This document shows positions 45,067-53,853 of a DNA stretch of 64,000 nucleotides, piece by piece. Every line of letters starts with the position of its first letter. Within the stretch, counting starts at the first letter, position 1. Source of the DNA: Akkermansia sp. RCC_12PD (GTDB lineage Bacteria > Verrucomicrobiota > Verrucomicrobiia > Verrucomicrobiales > Akkermansiaceae); the NCBI RefSeq assembly GCF_036417355.1, contig NZ_CP143889.1:2790001-2854000 (forward strand). The letters run 5' to 3'. The notes under the pieces were generated by a model. The model worked only from the letters and a program-made list of their open reading frames with translations. It was not told the origin of the DNA and did not search any database. Both the position numbers and the translations under genes were made by a program.

Positions 45067-47238
45067 CTACACGCCGCAATGTTCGGCGATCATCTCCAGA
45101 AAATCATCCAGATAACGTGCGGCCTTCCGCTCCCCGATGCCGTGTATGTTCATGGCCCCCCGGCGCGTAGTCGGTTTCAGCCGGGCCATGGCTTCCAGCG
45201 TGGAATTGTGGAAAACCGCATAAGCGGGCACCCCTGCTTCCCGGGCCAGCTCATTCCGCAGTTCTTTCAATTTCATGAATAAATCTTCGTCAAACTCTCC
45301 CAGGGCAGCCAAATCCCCGGTGGCACGGACTCTGGTCTGCCCCCGGCGGTCCGGGACCGCACTTTTGCGGGCGAAAGGCCAGATCATGGAAACCGCCTGC
45401 CTGCCCATCATTACCTCGTTCCCCTTCGGGCTCAGGGCAATCAGGGGACGGTCCGCTTCCCCGCTCATTTTAGTGAGGCCCGCCATCTGCATGGCACGGA
45501 ACAATTGGCGTATATCGTCCTCACTCCAGGATGAAAGAATGCCGTACGTACTCAACCGGACCAGAGATGTCTTCAATAAATCCTGGGACTTGGACCCCTT
45601 GAGCATCTGGATGACTTTCGTTCTGCCCCAGCGGCCCTGCCAGGAACCGTCCGCCAAGCGGACGGAAGCGCGTGCGATGCCGCTTAATGCCTGCCGCACA
45701 ATTCTGGTTTCCTCCTCCCCTATCACCTGGCCTTCCTCCACACCCAGCGCCATGCACTGGTCACAGCGGCCGCACGGAACGGCCCCTTCCTCGCCGAAGT
45801 AATTCAGAATCCACTGTTGGCGGCATCCGGACGAATAGGCAAACTCCGTCATGGCCTTCAGCTTCTCGCGGTCGCGCACCTCCTTCTCCCGGATGGCCCG
45901 TTCATCCAGAGGAATTTTCAAGCCGCTCATGGACGGATCCGCCACCCTGGTCAGCTTCACCCGCTGTCCCGGAACATCATGGCGGCTGATCGCTCCGTTG
46001 CGCATCAGGACGGACAGGGCCGCTCCCACCTGCATGGCATTCCGGCATTTGAGGCGTTCCGCCATTTCCTCCAAAGTCCAGGACACGTCGTGGGATTCCG
46101 CGCCGCAATGCTTCCGCAGCAATTCATACAGCTCCACAATAAGAGGCACACCGGGATTGACTCCCTCAATGAAAAACTCCTGCGTCCTCAAATCAGCATG
46201 GTTGAATAAAAGCTCGCAATATGCGTCCTGTCCGTCTCGCCCGGCGCGCCCGGCTTCCTGGTAAAAAGCTTCCACACTGCCGGGAATCTCAAAATGGGCC
46301 ACAAACCTGACATCCGCACGGTCGATCCCCATGCCGAAGGCATTCGTGGCAATGACAATGTCCGCCTGACGGTTCATGAAGGCGTTCTGGGCCTCCTCCC
46401 GCTGGGCGTCCGTCATGCCGGCATGGTAAGCCGTGACGCTCAGGCCCAGATCGGAAAGCGCCTCGTACACCTGTTCCACCTTCTTGCGGGTGGAACAATA
46501 AATAATGCCCGTCTTGTTGCGTTTTACAAGATCGTACAGCCTCTTGTACTTCTCCTTGTGCGTATCGCACGCAGTAATCCGGAAATGCAGATTCTCCCTG
46601 GCAAAACCGCGTACAATGGTTACAGGATCATCCAGATGCAGATGCTCCAGAATATCGTCCCGCACTCTGGGCGTAGCCGTGGCCGTCAGGGCTGCAACCT
46701 GTGGACGCCCCATGGCCTCAATAGCGCGGCCAAGCTTCAAATAATCCGGACGGAAATCATGCCCCCACTGGCTCAGGCAATGAGCCTCATCCACGGCAAC
46801 CATGTTCACGTCCACTCCCGCCAGGGCTCTCATGAATCCCTCGTGGCCAAAGCGTTCCGGAGCTACGTACACCAGCTTGTAGCTTCCTTCCTTCATGCCG
46901 GACAGGCGTTCCTTCTGCTCCGGAAAACTCAGGGAACTGTTGATCATGGTCGCGGGAATGCCTTTGACAACAAGGGCATCCACCTGGTCCTTCATCAGGG
47001 CAATCAGCGGACTAACCACCAGGCACACGCCTTCCCGGCACAAAGCGGGAAGTTGGTAGCACAGGGACTTGCCGCCCCCGGTAGGCATTACCACCAGAAC
47101 GTTGCGGCCCTCCATGATGGCAGCCACCACGCGGTCCTGCCCTTCCCTCAGCCCGGAAAACCCGAAGTGTTCCTTCAATGCCTCCATGGGCGATCTGATC
47201 AGCTTGAACCCACTCATCTTCTCCACATAGTGTGCCAC
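45067..47238 (-). CDS. recQ: ATP-dependent DNA helicase RecQ
   Basis: The 723-residue protein has SF2 helicase motifs: LVVMPTGGGKSLCYQLPA (Walker A), AVDEAHCLSQWGHDFRPDY (DEAH plus the RecQ aromatic loop) and TNAFGMGIDRADVRFV with QEAGRAGRDGQ. These are followed by the RecQ-C zinc site (CRQQWILNYFGEEG, CGRCDQC), a winged helix and an HRDC domain (about 655-720, MKLKELRNELAREAGVPAY). It unwinds 3'-tailed DNA in recombination and fork repair. The protein is about 100 residues longer than E. coli RecQ, mostly between the winged helix and HRDC. The start may be the Met at residue 9 (47214). Confidence 0.95.
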   Translation of the reverse strand: MAHYVEKMSGFKLIRSPMEALKEHFGFSGLREGQDRVVAAIMEGRNVLVVMPTGGGKSLCYQLPALCREGVCLVVSPLIALMKDQVDALVVKGIPATMINSSLSFPEQKERLSGMKEGSYKLVYVAPERFGHEGFMRALAGVDVNMVAVDEAHCLSQWGHDFRPDYLKLGRAIEAMGRPQVAALTATATPRVRDDILEHLHLDDPVTIVRGFARENLHFRITACDTHKEKYKRLYDLVKRNKTGIIYCSTRKKVEQVYEALSDLGLSVTAYHAGMTDAQREEAQNAFMNRQADIVIATNAFGMGIDRADVRFVAHFEIPGSVEAFYQEAGRAGRDGQDAYCELLFNHADLRTQEFFIEGVNPGVPLIVELYELLRKHCGAESHDVSWTLEEMAERLKCRNAMQVGAALSVLMRNGAISRHDVPGQRVKLTRVADPSMSGLKIPLDERAIREKEVRDREKLKAMTEFAYSSGCRQQWILNYFGEEGAVPCGRCDQCMALGVEEGQVIGEEETRIVRQALSGIARASVRLADGSWQGRWGRTKVIQMLKGSKSQDLLKTSLVRLSTYGILSSWSEDDIRQLFRAMQMAGLTKMSGEADRPLIALSPKGNEVMMGRQAVSMIWPFARKSAVPDRRGQTRVRATGDLAALGEFDEDLFMKLKELRNELAREAGVPAYAVFHNSTLEAMARLKPTTRRGAMNIHGIGERKAARYLDDFLEMIAEHCGV

Positions 47239-47430
47239 AGGACACGCTGCCGCGCAACGCCTTTCCCCATGATCAGGACGGAATGCCAGCCGCTCGGTAC
47301 GAGAAGATTCCGTCCATCGGAAAAAGAAAATGCTGATTATTTTATCAAATTACATCACAAACATCTTGACTTTCCCGAAGAAAAATCTATATTTTCTTCA
47401 CCGCTTATGCGGTACACGACGCAAGTCAAA

Positions 47431-47507
<77 letters not shown>

Positions 47508-47534
47508 CTTGCATCACATCCGGTAAAGCATGAT

Positions 47535-47565
47535 TCCTGCCTGAACATTACGGCAGGATTTTTTG
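47535..47565 (+). terminator. Terminator of tRNA-Arg
   Basis: TCCTGCC (47535-47541) pairs with GGCAGGA (47552-47558), followed by TTTTTTG. Confidence 0.8.
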
Positions 47566-47585
47566 TCTATACCGGTAATACATAT

Positions 47586-47945
47586 GGGGGCGCCATGGTT
47601 TCGACTGGAAGTCTGCGGTGCTGGCTGCATGTGAAGGTTAATCGGCTGGCCTTCTAAAAAGCCGATTAGAAAAATAAATGCAGAGTCTAACGACCTTGCT
47701 CTGGCTGCCTAATTAGTTCAGCCGCGTCAGAACCTCAACGCCTGCTAGAGGGAACGACGAAGATTTAGCAGGCTGGTGCAATGCGGGGTTGCCGCGCAAC
47801 GCACGAGACTTCCACAGGCAACTAGCGAGCCTGCCTAGTTGGCGCATGACGAAGCAGCCGTGAAAGCAGCAACATGCGTCTGAACATGGAGATGCCGGTA
47901 TCAACGGCCTTCAGGACACGGGTTCGACTCCCGTCGCCTCCACCA
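47586..47945 (+). ncRNA. ssrA: Transfer-messenger RNA
   Basis: The 360-base gene begins GGGGGCG and ends CGCCTCCACCA, which form the tRNA-like acceptor, with the alanyl G-U pair and GGTTCGACTCCC arm near the 3' end. The 5' part has the conserved CATGGTTTCGACTGG. The tag reading frame is 47680-47712: GCA resume codon, then peptide AESNDLALAA and TAA. The ALAA end marks it for ClpXP-type proteases. tmRNA frees stalled ribosomes and tags their products. Its 3' end is a classic integration site, and accessory genes follow directly. Confidence 0.96.
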
Positions 47946-47952
47946 TTTCAAA

Positions 47953-47994
47953 ACAACCGCAAGCGTTTGAAAAATAACGCTTGCGGTTTTTGTT
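47953..47994 (+). terminator. Terminator of ssrA
   Basis: AACCGCAAGCGTT (47955-47967) pairs perfectly with AACGCTTGCGGTT (47976-47988), followed by TTTGTTTTT. Confidence 0.92.
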
Positions 47995-48003
47995 TTTATA
48001 AAA

Positions 48004-48076
48004 CTGCAAGACAAACTGCAAGACATTGAAATTCGTTTTGGAAACAATGTCTTGCAGTCGGAGGTGTGTCTTGCAG
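48004..48076. repeat. Four inverted 10-mers beside ssrA, possible attachment-arm sites
   Basis: CTGCAAGACA occurs at 48004-48013 and 48016-48025, and its reverse complement TGTCTTGCAG at 48048-48057 and 48067-48076. The inner pair extends to 13 bp (CTGCAAGACATTG / CAATGTCTTGCAG). Paired arm repeats next to a tmRNA 3' end resemble integrase arm-binding sites of an element that used ssrA as its target. No integrase gene is visible. A cruciform or RNA hairpin is the alternative. Confidence 0.5.
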
Positions 48077-48120
48077 ACATGAAGAAGCCCTCCCTCCCCT
48101 GTGATGGGCGGGAGAGGACT

Positions 48121-48286
48121 TCAGTGGGCTGTTTCCTGAACTGGGGCGTTATTAGCTGGTATCTCCGCCGCCATGTAGAGGTAGGCAAGCATGTAGCCGT
48201 GCGCATCCTCAATAGATGGCCGCCAGGGTGAATTGCTCCTATTCGCCGGGCCGTGGAAACTGAATCTGTATCTCTGAACTATTCAT
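48121..48286 (-). pseudogene. Small broken open frame after tail-fibre gene A
   Basis: An ATG overlapping the last codons of the tail-fibre gene opens MNSSEIQIQFPRPGE, which meets TAG. The same frame then reads EQFTLAAIY before TGA. After a shift, the sequence continues as EDAHGYMLAYLYMAAEIPAN and ends NAPVQETAH at 48121. The pieces have protein-like composition, so a protein of about 55 residues may have decayed through a stop and a frameshift. Such small genes often follow tail-fibre genes as assembly chaperones, but nothing here identifies one. Confidence 0.35.
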
Positions 48287-49499
48287 AAGGCGTAAAATCA
48301 TAAGTGGAAGTTGACTGAATTAAGCGGGTTTCCAACGACGTAAAGGCATGATAAGCTCCGTTTTGCTGATTGTATCCCGGAGCCGTCATCTGGTGCATGG
48401 CTCCGACATAACTATGCGAATTGTAACCCTCACAATCCCAATACAGAGAGTTAACGCCCATCCAGTTAAATGAATCTGTCACGGCATGCAAATCGGCAAT
48501 TCTCAACAACCTTCGCGCATCATAGCCATTACTGCCTATCCACAGCCCCGCAGGAATGGACAATGATGTATCTGCTTGCTGGTAAGCCAAAAACATATTA
48601 CAGGACGGAGCGGTATTGAAAGACGGGATGACCGAATTTGTTTCATACACGACCCACTTCGCCTCTGACTTATTGTACAGCAACTCACGCACCCGGACAG
48701 GATAACCCGCAGGAGTAGTGGTGCTGTCATTGATCTGGTAAAACGTCACGTCGATGAAACGCACAAAAGTACCGGTATTCCCAGCCGCCGGAGACAAAGT
48801 AAACATATCCAGATCCTCTGCCGTCTTTTTTGTCAGATTGTCCGTAGTACCGACAAAAAAGGTCAATTTGCGGGCATTCCTGCTGCCGTTATTGCCCAAA
48901 GCAATGGGCAACACAAATCCCCGCCAACCGGAATAATTACACACTCCCAGGAAAGGACTTATCAAATTGACTTGAATTGTACCATTCGCAGCGGCCGTTT
49001 TTCGCAGCATCCAACACCACCCCGGCACCGTCTGTTCAACGGCAACGGAATTGCCGTAAAGCGTGAACGCAGAAAGAAAGCTCTGCGTGGAAAACGCATC
49101 AGTCACAGCGGCCATCCCCAGCGAGCACAGGCGGTTGACGGCACTTGCCGGAGTATTAGGTGATGCGGCCAGCGGAATATTAATGCCTCCGTTGGCGTTG
49201 ATGGTACTGGCCACCGACAAATCGCCATCCAGCGTCATGTTGCCCGCTTCATCTGTCAGTTTGTCCTGCTTGCCGTTCCACGTTTCACGTTCTTTAGCCG
49301 TTATGTGGGCTGCTGCATCTTCTTTGTGTGCATTAAAGGAAGACGCGTCTGCTTTTGCAGAAAGAGCGGAAGCATCCACCTTCGCGTTCCACGTACTGCG
49401 CTCTTCCTCTGTAACATGTGCTATTTCATTCTCCACATGCTCACTCCATTCATCCAGAGGAGTCAGGAGAATTCCATTGATAGAAGTAATTTTATTCAT
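48279..49499 (-). CDS. Phage tail-fibre-like protein A
   Basis: The 406-residue protein begins MNKITSINGILLTPLDEWSE and carries two copies of a helical unit (HVTEEERSTWNAK, HITAKERETWNGKQ) separated by a coiled-coil-like stretch, followed by a beta-rich segment (GNMTLDGDLSVASTINANGG, INIPLAA). Repeats of the form HxxxxERxxWNxK are common in phage tail fibres. The C-terminal half (about 130-406) is Asn/Ser/Tyr-rich and unlike that of the paralogue at 52420-53853, as expected of a variable receptor-binding tip. The N-terminal module is shared with that paralogue. No phage structural genes are adjacent. Confidence 0.7.
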   Translation of the reverse strand: MNKITSINGILLTPLDEWSEHVENEIAHVTEEERSTWNAKVDASALSAKADASSFNAHKEDAAAHITAKERETWNGKQDKLTDEAGNMTLDGDLSVASTINANGGINIPLAASPNTPASAVNRLCSLGMAAVTDAFSTQSFLSAFTLYGNSVAVEQTVPGWCWMLRKTAAANGTIQVNLISPFLGVCNYSGWRGFVLPIALGNNGSRNARKLTFFVGTTDNLTKKTAEDLDMFTLSPAAGNTGTFVRFIDVTFYQINDSTTTPAGYPVRVRELLYNKSEAKWVVYETNSVIPSFNTAPSCNMFLAYQQADTSLSIPAGLWIGSNGYDARRLLRIADLHAVTDSFNWMGVNSLYWDCEGYNSHSYVGAMHQMTAPGYNQQNGAYHAFTSLETRLIQSTSTYDFTPYE

Positions 49500-49931
49500 G
49501 CTTGTTATTCTTTGTTATTGCTTGTCGTGAAGCGGTTGAAAAACGCCACTGCCATCCCGTCCACCATCGTGAACTCCAAAAATTCTGGCTGGTGAAAAAC
49601 CCGCGCCCTTCCGGACGGTGCTGCTTCCACGGTCAGCAATCGCATCCCTGGATTCCAGGAATGATTTCCCTCCCTCTACAGGTGAGCTGATGGCTTGGTC
49701 CAGCCGCCCCCATCTTTCCGTTCATCGAATAAGACGGCAACGCGTGTTGCCCACTTCGTTGAAAGTTTCTACCCGTTCCTGAAAAATATCATCCTGCGTG
49801 AAACGTCGGGACTGGATGAAACCGTTGTTGCCCAGAAATATGGCCGCCAAGAAAGGCTTTGTCCGTAGAAGAATGGATATTGAGAGCGGTGGAGGAGAAA
49901 TTGGAAAAGGAGCATCAGCAGAGGCTCAGGC
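49500..49931. other. Interval with possible gene remnants
   Basis: No intact gene is seen in these 430 bases. On the plus strand a readable piece (SSNKTATRVAHFVESFYPFL, then RETSGLDETVVAQKYGRQE) breaks off and continues in another frame as EEWILRAVEEKLEKEHQQ at about 49868-49935. It may be the remains of an unidentified gene. Confidence 0.35.
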
Positions 49932-50564
49932 TCATCTGAAAAGATGATGTCTCTCAAGCATGCAGGTTCCCATTTTCCCGATCAGAAGGCACAGAAAAAA
50001 TAGAATCCCACTAAAGACGGAATTCATTAATGGAGGCGGAGCGGAGGGTGCCGGCGGCAAATTTCTCCTTTTCCTTCCCGTGACCGCCGGATTTTTCCGC
50101 TTTTGGGCAAAGATCAGGTATTCCCAGCCGGGGTAATGCCGGACCACCCATTGATGAAGAAAGAATGCTCCTGCAAATATCAGAACCGTCGCAACCATGG
50201 CAGAAGGGATTCCCCCAGGAAGGATTTTTAACAGGAGCGGCATCAAGTAGGGCAGGATCAGGCAATGAATGGCATAAATGAAGAAGAAGAGGGGAGCGCA
50301 TGCCTGAGCGATTTTACGAAAGAACGTATTTTCCGTCAGCAGAACACACAGGGAGCCCAGTCCCAGAATACCGGGAATCCAGCAAGGCAGGGTGTGCGGG
50401 ATTTCCGTGGAGATGGCGCCGCCATGGTTCATCCACGCTATTGCCGCCCACGCGCGGGGGGGAGGAAAGGCAACTTATTTTTTTCAGGAGGCCAGCAGCA
50501 GGATACAGACAGCCAGAGAAGTCAGCCGGAAAATTCCGGAAGAAAAAAGTGTGCGAATATTCAT
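49932..50564 (-). pseudogene. Truncated acyltransferase-3 family gene
   Basis: The open frame 49932-50432 encodes only the last membrane helices of an OafA/YrhL-type O-acyltransferase (LTENTFFRKIAQACAPLFFF, IYAIHCLILPYLMPLLLKIL, VATVLIFAGAFFLHQWVVRH). The conserved N-terminal RxxH helix and most of the ten-helix core are missing. A separate start at 50564 (MNIRTLFSSGIFRLTSLAVC) stops after 26 codons. A full member has about 350 residues. Such enzymes acetylate surface sugars, so this and the next gene may be debris of a polysaccharide locus. Confidence 0.6.
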
Positions 50565-50618
50565 GGTCGCTAGGTAGGTATGATGGTGTGTGATTTCATA
50601 CAACTGGATAAGAACAAG

Positions 50619-51281
50619 TCAGGACTCCTCCTGCCCGAACGGAAACACCACCGGCACGGAAAGATCGTTTTTGATCAGAATACTGCCCGTGGTATTCCGG
50701 AAAGCGTCCCTGCACTGCTGGACATCCTTGCGGGTTATGATCCGGACAATGGTTTGGAAAACGATCCTGATATCCGTGAACAGAAATACATTCCGGGTAT
50801 AAACAAGGTCGCAGCACAACCGCCTGTAGAACGGAATACCGTTTCTCCCGTACACTTGGGCCATTCCGGTCAATCCGGGGCGGACGGAGCAGCGTTCCGT
50901 GCGGTAGCGTTCGGGGAAAACAGCCAACTGCTCCGGAATCCATGGCCGGGGACCTACAAGGGACATGTCACCCTTGATGATATTGATCAACTGGGGCAGT
51001 TCATCCAGGGAATAGTGACGTAAAAAAGTCCCCAACGGAAAAGACCTCCGATCATCCGGAAGCAAGTGCCCTTCCGAATTGCGGGCATCTGTCATTGTTT
51101 TGAATTTAAAAATCCTGAATAATTTTCCACGATATCCTACACGCACTTGTAAAAAAAACGGAGACCTTCCTGTATTAATCACAAGCATTATGGAAATAAT
51201 CGCCAGAACAGGAAAAATAAGTATAAATGCACATAATGAAATAACTACATCCAATACGCGTTTTCCAAAAAACTTATACAT
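50619..51281 (-). CDS. Phosphoglycosyl transferase (sugar transferase, WcaJ/PglC-like)
   Basis: The 220-residue monotopic protein begins MYKFFGKRVLDVVISLCAFI, with a re-entrant membrane helix, and has the family's catalytic elements: FKFKTMTDARNSEG, YSLDELPQLINIIKGDMSLV (Asp-Glu pair), GPRPWIP and RPGLTGMAQV. It moves a sugar-1-phosphate to undecaprenyl phosphate and so starts a surface glycan. The rest of a glycan cluster is absent. The start at 51281 is chosen because the family begins there; the frame is open to 51320. The gene is followed by the truncated acyltransferase and preceded by very AT-rich DNA. Confidence 0.88.
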   Translation of the reverse strand: MYKFFGKRVLDVVISLCAFILIFPVLAIISIMLVINTGRSPFFLQVRVGYRGKLFRIFKFKTMTDARNSEGHLLPDDRRSFPLGTFLRHYSLDELPQLINIIKGDMSLVGPRPWIPEQLAVFPERYRTERCSVRPGLTGMAQVYGRNGIPFYRRLCCDLVYTRNVFLFTDIRIVFQTIVRIITRKDVQQCRDAFRNTTGSILIKNDLSVPVVFPFGQEES

Positions 51282-51853
51282 AGGCAAACCAATTTCTGGG
51301 CCTAGATTACCGGATTTCAAATTCGTCCTTTACATGACAGCTTAAAAATTCACAAAAAATATTTTATTATAAATATTTTATATATTCTTCATCATACTGC
51401 CTTCTGCAAATTTTACTCATCCAAATTTTTCTATATCAAGTACAAGTAGCTGAACTGGAGTAAAAATTATATAATTTGTATTGCCTGCGAATTTGAAATC
51501 CGCGCAGATTTTGCAATCTCTTTGCAAAAAATACTTTATATGAATAATCTCCGTTCAGCAGGGAGTACTTTTTTTGTCTTTCTCTGTAGAATAAGAAAAT
51601 TAAAGTTTACTGGTTTTCAGGACTTCTTTCTGACATTTGATTGCCGGACCGCCTGTGAAAATCAGATTAATCAAAAACATTAATAATCAAATTACTATAT
51701 ACTGATAAAACCAAATCCGGCGTTTTCATGAAATTCACAGTTTCAAATCAAGAAAAGAAGGGAAAGGCTGCTGAGAACGACAAGAAATCATATTCGAAAA
51801 TAGAAAAAATCAATTTATATATAATATATTTATTTTAATATAGTTATGCATGA
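51282..51853. other. Very AT-rich gene-free interval
   Basis: This stretch is markedly more AT-rich than the rest of the window, with runs such as ATAAATATTTTATATATTC (near 51370) and TATATATAATATATTTATTT (near 51820). No gene is visible. It may hold the promoter of the sugar transferase gene and may be foreign DNA bound by nucleoid proteins. Confidence 0.55.
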
Positions 51854-52015
51854 TTAATATTTATTCTTGCAGGCAAAGAGAAAAGCCGGAGAAGCGGGAC
51901 ATCTCCAGCTTTGGTACAATTCCATGTTCTTTCCAGGCATATCCGCTTCAACCGCTTGAAAAAGGCCGCTAATGCAAAAACAGAAAACCAGGGGAAGCGG
52001 AATACGGTTTTTCAT
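51854..52015 (-). CDS. Possible small exported peptide
   Basis: A 53-codon frame starting at 52015 encodes MKNRIPLPLVFCFCISGLFQ followed by AVEADMPGKNMELYQSW and a cysteine-containing end. The first 24 residues look like a signal peptide. The start has no clear ribosome-binding site, and the open frame extends to 52234 without similarity. The signal-like start is the only support, so the call is weak. I see nothing else in 52016-52304. Confidence 0.25.
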   Translation of the reverse strand: MKNRIPLPLVFCFCISGLFQAVEADMPGKNMELYQSWRCPASPAFLFACKNKY

Positions 52016-52304
52016 GAACAGGGAAATATTCCGGAGTGGACAACAATCTGATGAAAAATAAGATAATGTGTCGGGCATCTCAACTTCTCCTGACAGCAAC
52101 AGCTGTTTCTCGTCAAGCGCACTCTTTTCCATCATTTCCGCTCCTTCATCAACGAATGACACGGCCATGATTTGTACCGGCCATATATTGATTTGAAGCG
52201 TTTTCCATTTACTGCTGAAGCGGCACTTCATCACAAGCTTTCAAATCTTCTGCTTCACGATCACCCCTCTGGAACGTCCGGGCATGCCCTTCTTTCATCC
52301 AGGA

Positions 52305-52350
52305 ACAGAAAAGTCCATCCCGAACGTGTTTTCTACGTCCGGGATGGACT
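52305..52350 (-). terminator. Terminator downstream of tail-fibre gene B
   Basis: AGTCCATCCCG (52312-52322) pairs perfectly with CGGGATGGACT (52340-52350), with an inner ACGT/ACGT pairing. On the minus strand it is followed by TTTTCTG. It lies 70 bases beyond the stop at 52420. Confidence 0.8.
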
Positions 52351-52419
52351 GTAATATCATTGCCGCCTTTTAATCATGAATACGGAAAATATCCTATCCG
52401 TATGGGCGTTCCTCATCTT

Positions 52420-53853
52420 TCAGGCCTGTTGGTAAACTACAATGGAATAGGTTACTCCATTGCTCATCCTGAGATCAATCAAGCCAAGGCGTTCAGCGCC
52501 TGTATCATTAGCTGTCAAGGCCAATTTCAAAGTACCGCCATCCTGGGCAGATACGGTAATCCACTCCGGTTTGTCCACTACCTCATAGGAAGTATCTTTT
52601 AAAGAAATGGACACGGACAGTACTTGTGCCGTACGATCCGGCTTGAACAGGCTCTGACTGATGGGATAACGTCCCGTCGTCCTAATATCTGATCCCGCAT
52701 GGATGCAAACGGACCGATTCCTCAATCCGTAGACGTCTCCCGAGTATATGGCCATTTTCAACACGCCGTCTCTCCCGTGGTTGCTCATGGCAAGCGCGTA
52801 ATCCGACCAGCCGGCATTAATGGAATAACCAATATAATAACTCTCACCCCGGCAGTCCTGGGCAAATAAATAGATATTATTATGCCACTGCTTGTTAACC
52901 AGATCGCCTTGATTATCTACATAACCGGGCGAATACAGAACAAGCCTTACCCAGTCCGAAGGCAGAACAGCAAATAAATAATCCAGATTGCGCCCGTTGA
53001 GCAGGTTATTCCGGAATCCGGCCACAAATCCGAATCTCTGCTTGCCGTCTCCGCCAGTGGAAATCGGCCACACCATCGGGCTTCCGCCTGTATAATCCCT
53101 CCAGCCATCAGCTATCGCAAGAGCGGTATCATACCTGTTGGCCGGTCTGGCCGTGGGAGATACAGGATTTGCGTTATATAGCCTTCCCCACTGGCAATGC
53201 ACTCCCTGGGGTCTCGTATTGCGGCTGGAACCATTGGCATCATCAATTCTGTAACCGCACAAATCCAGAGTGTAAGTATACTCTCCCCGCAGGTGTCCTG
53301 AAAAATTGTCTCCCTGCTGAACACAGTTCTGCAGAATCAATACAGGGTCATCCAGGTTCACCAAATGCCCGAAATAGGTTGTCGGACGTCCGTTCCGGAC
53401 AAACAGATTCCAGCCCAACGTACCCTTATTGTTGCCATCCGGCAAAAACAGGGGACGGGACAAATCCAGTTTGCGGGCCGCATCCGTATCGGCCACAGGA
53501 CTGACAGGAATATTCACTCCTCCCACGGCATTGACGGGTTCCGTAAACATACCACCCGCGGCGGTCAGACTACCCGCTAGAATCATATTCCCGGCTCCGT
53601 CGCTTTCCGGCGCCCTGTTCCATCTTTCTCTCTCTTTTGCTGAAACATGCTTTACATTATTGGATTCATGAGCAGTGAAAACATCAGCATCCAGTTTGGA
53701 GTCCAGTTCCCGGGCATCAGCTTTAGCATTCCATGCCGTACGTTCTTCTTCCATGATATGAATGTTCGTATTTTCGACGTGCTCGGTAAAATCATTCTGA
53801 GTCGCCATAAAAACACCGTTGATGGTAATAATTTTATCCATATTTATCTTCAT
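52420..53853 (-). CDS. Phage tail-fibre-like protein B with BACON-like C-terminus
   Basis: The 477-residue protein begins MDKIITINGVFMATQNDFTE and shares with protein A the two helical repeats (HIMEEERTAWNAKADA, HVSAKERERWNRA) and the segment GNMILAGSLTAAGG then VGGVNIPVSP. The middle (about 130-385) is a novel Tyr/Asn-rich beta region. The last 90 residues (VSISLKDTSYEVVDKPEWIT, LKLALTANDTGAERLGLIDL, SNGVTYSIVVYQQA) match the pattern of BACON domains, which bind carbohydrate or mucin and occur in gut bacterial enzymes and phage tail proteins. A terminator follows. BACON assignment is by pattern only. Confidence 0.68.
   Translation of the reverse strand: MKINMDKIITINGVFMATQNDFTEHVENTNIHIMEEERTAWNAKADARELDSKLDADVFTAHESNNVKHVSAKERERWNRAPESDGAGNMILAGSLTAAGGMFTEPVNAVGGVNIPVSPVADTDAARKLDLSRPLFLPDGNNKGTLGWNLFVRNGRPTTYFGHLVNLDDPVLILQNCVQQGDNFSGHLRGEYTYTLDLCGYRIDDANGSSRNTRPQGVHCQWGRLYNANPVSPTARPANRYDTALAIADGWRDYTGGSPMVWPISTGGDGKQRFGFVAGFRNNLLNGRNLDYLFAVLPSDWVRLVLYSPGYVDNQGDLVNKQWHNNIYLFAQDCRGESYYIGYSINAGWSDYALAMSNHGRDGVLKMAIYSGDVYGLRNRSVCIHAGSDIRTTGRYPISQSLFKPDRTAQVLSVSISLKDTSYEVVDKPEWITVSAQDGGTLKLALTANDTGAERLGLIDLRMSNGVTYSIVVYQQA

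Noticed and set aside
48004-48076. CRISPR array
   Set aside because: There are only four 10-mers in inverted pairs with short uneven spacing, and no cas genes.
47901-48212. A minus-strand frame ending WWRRRESNPCPEG
   Set aside because: The tail is the reverse translation of the tmRNA 3' end, a well-known false protein in databases.
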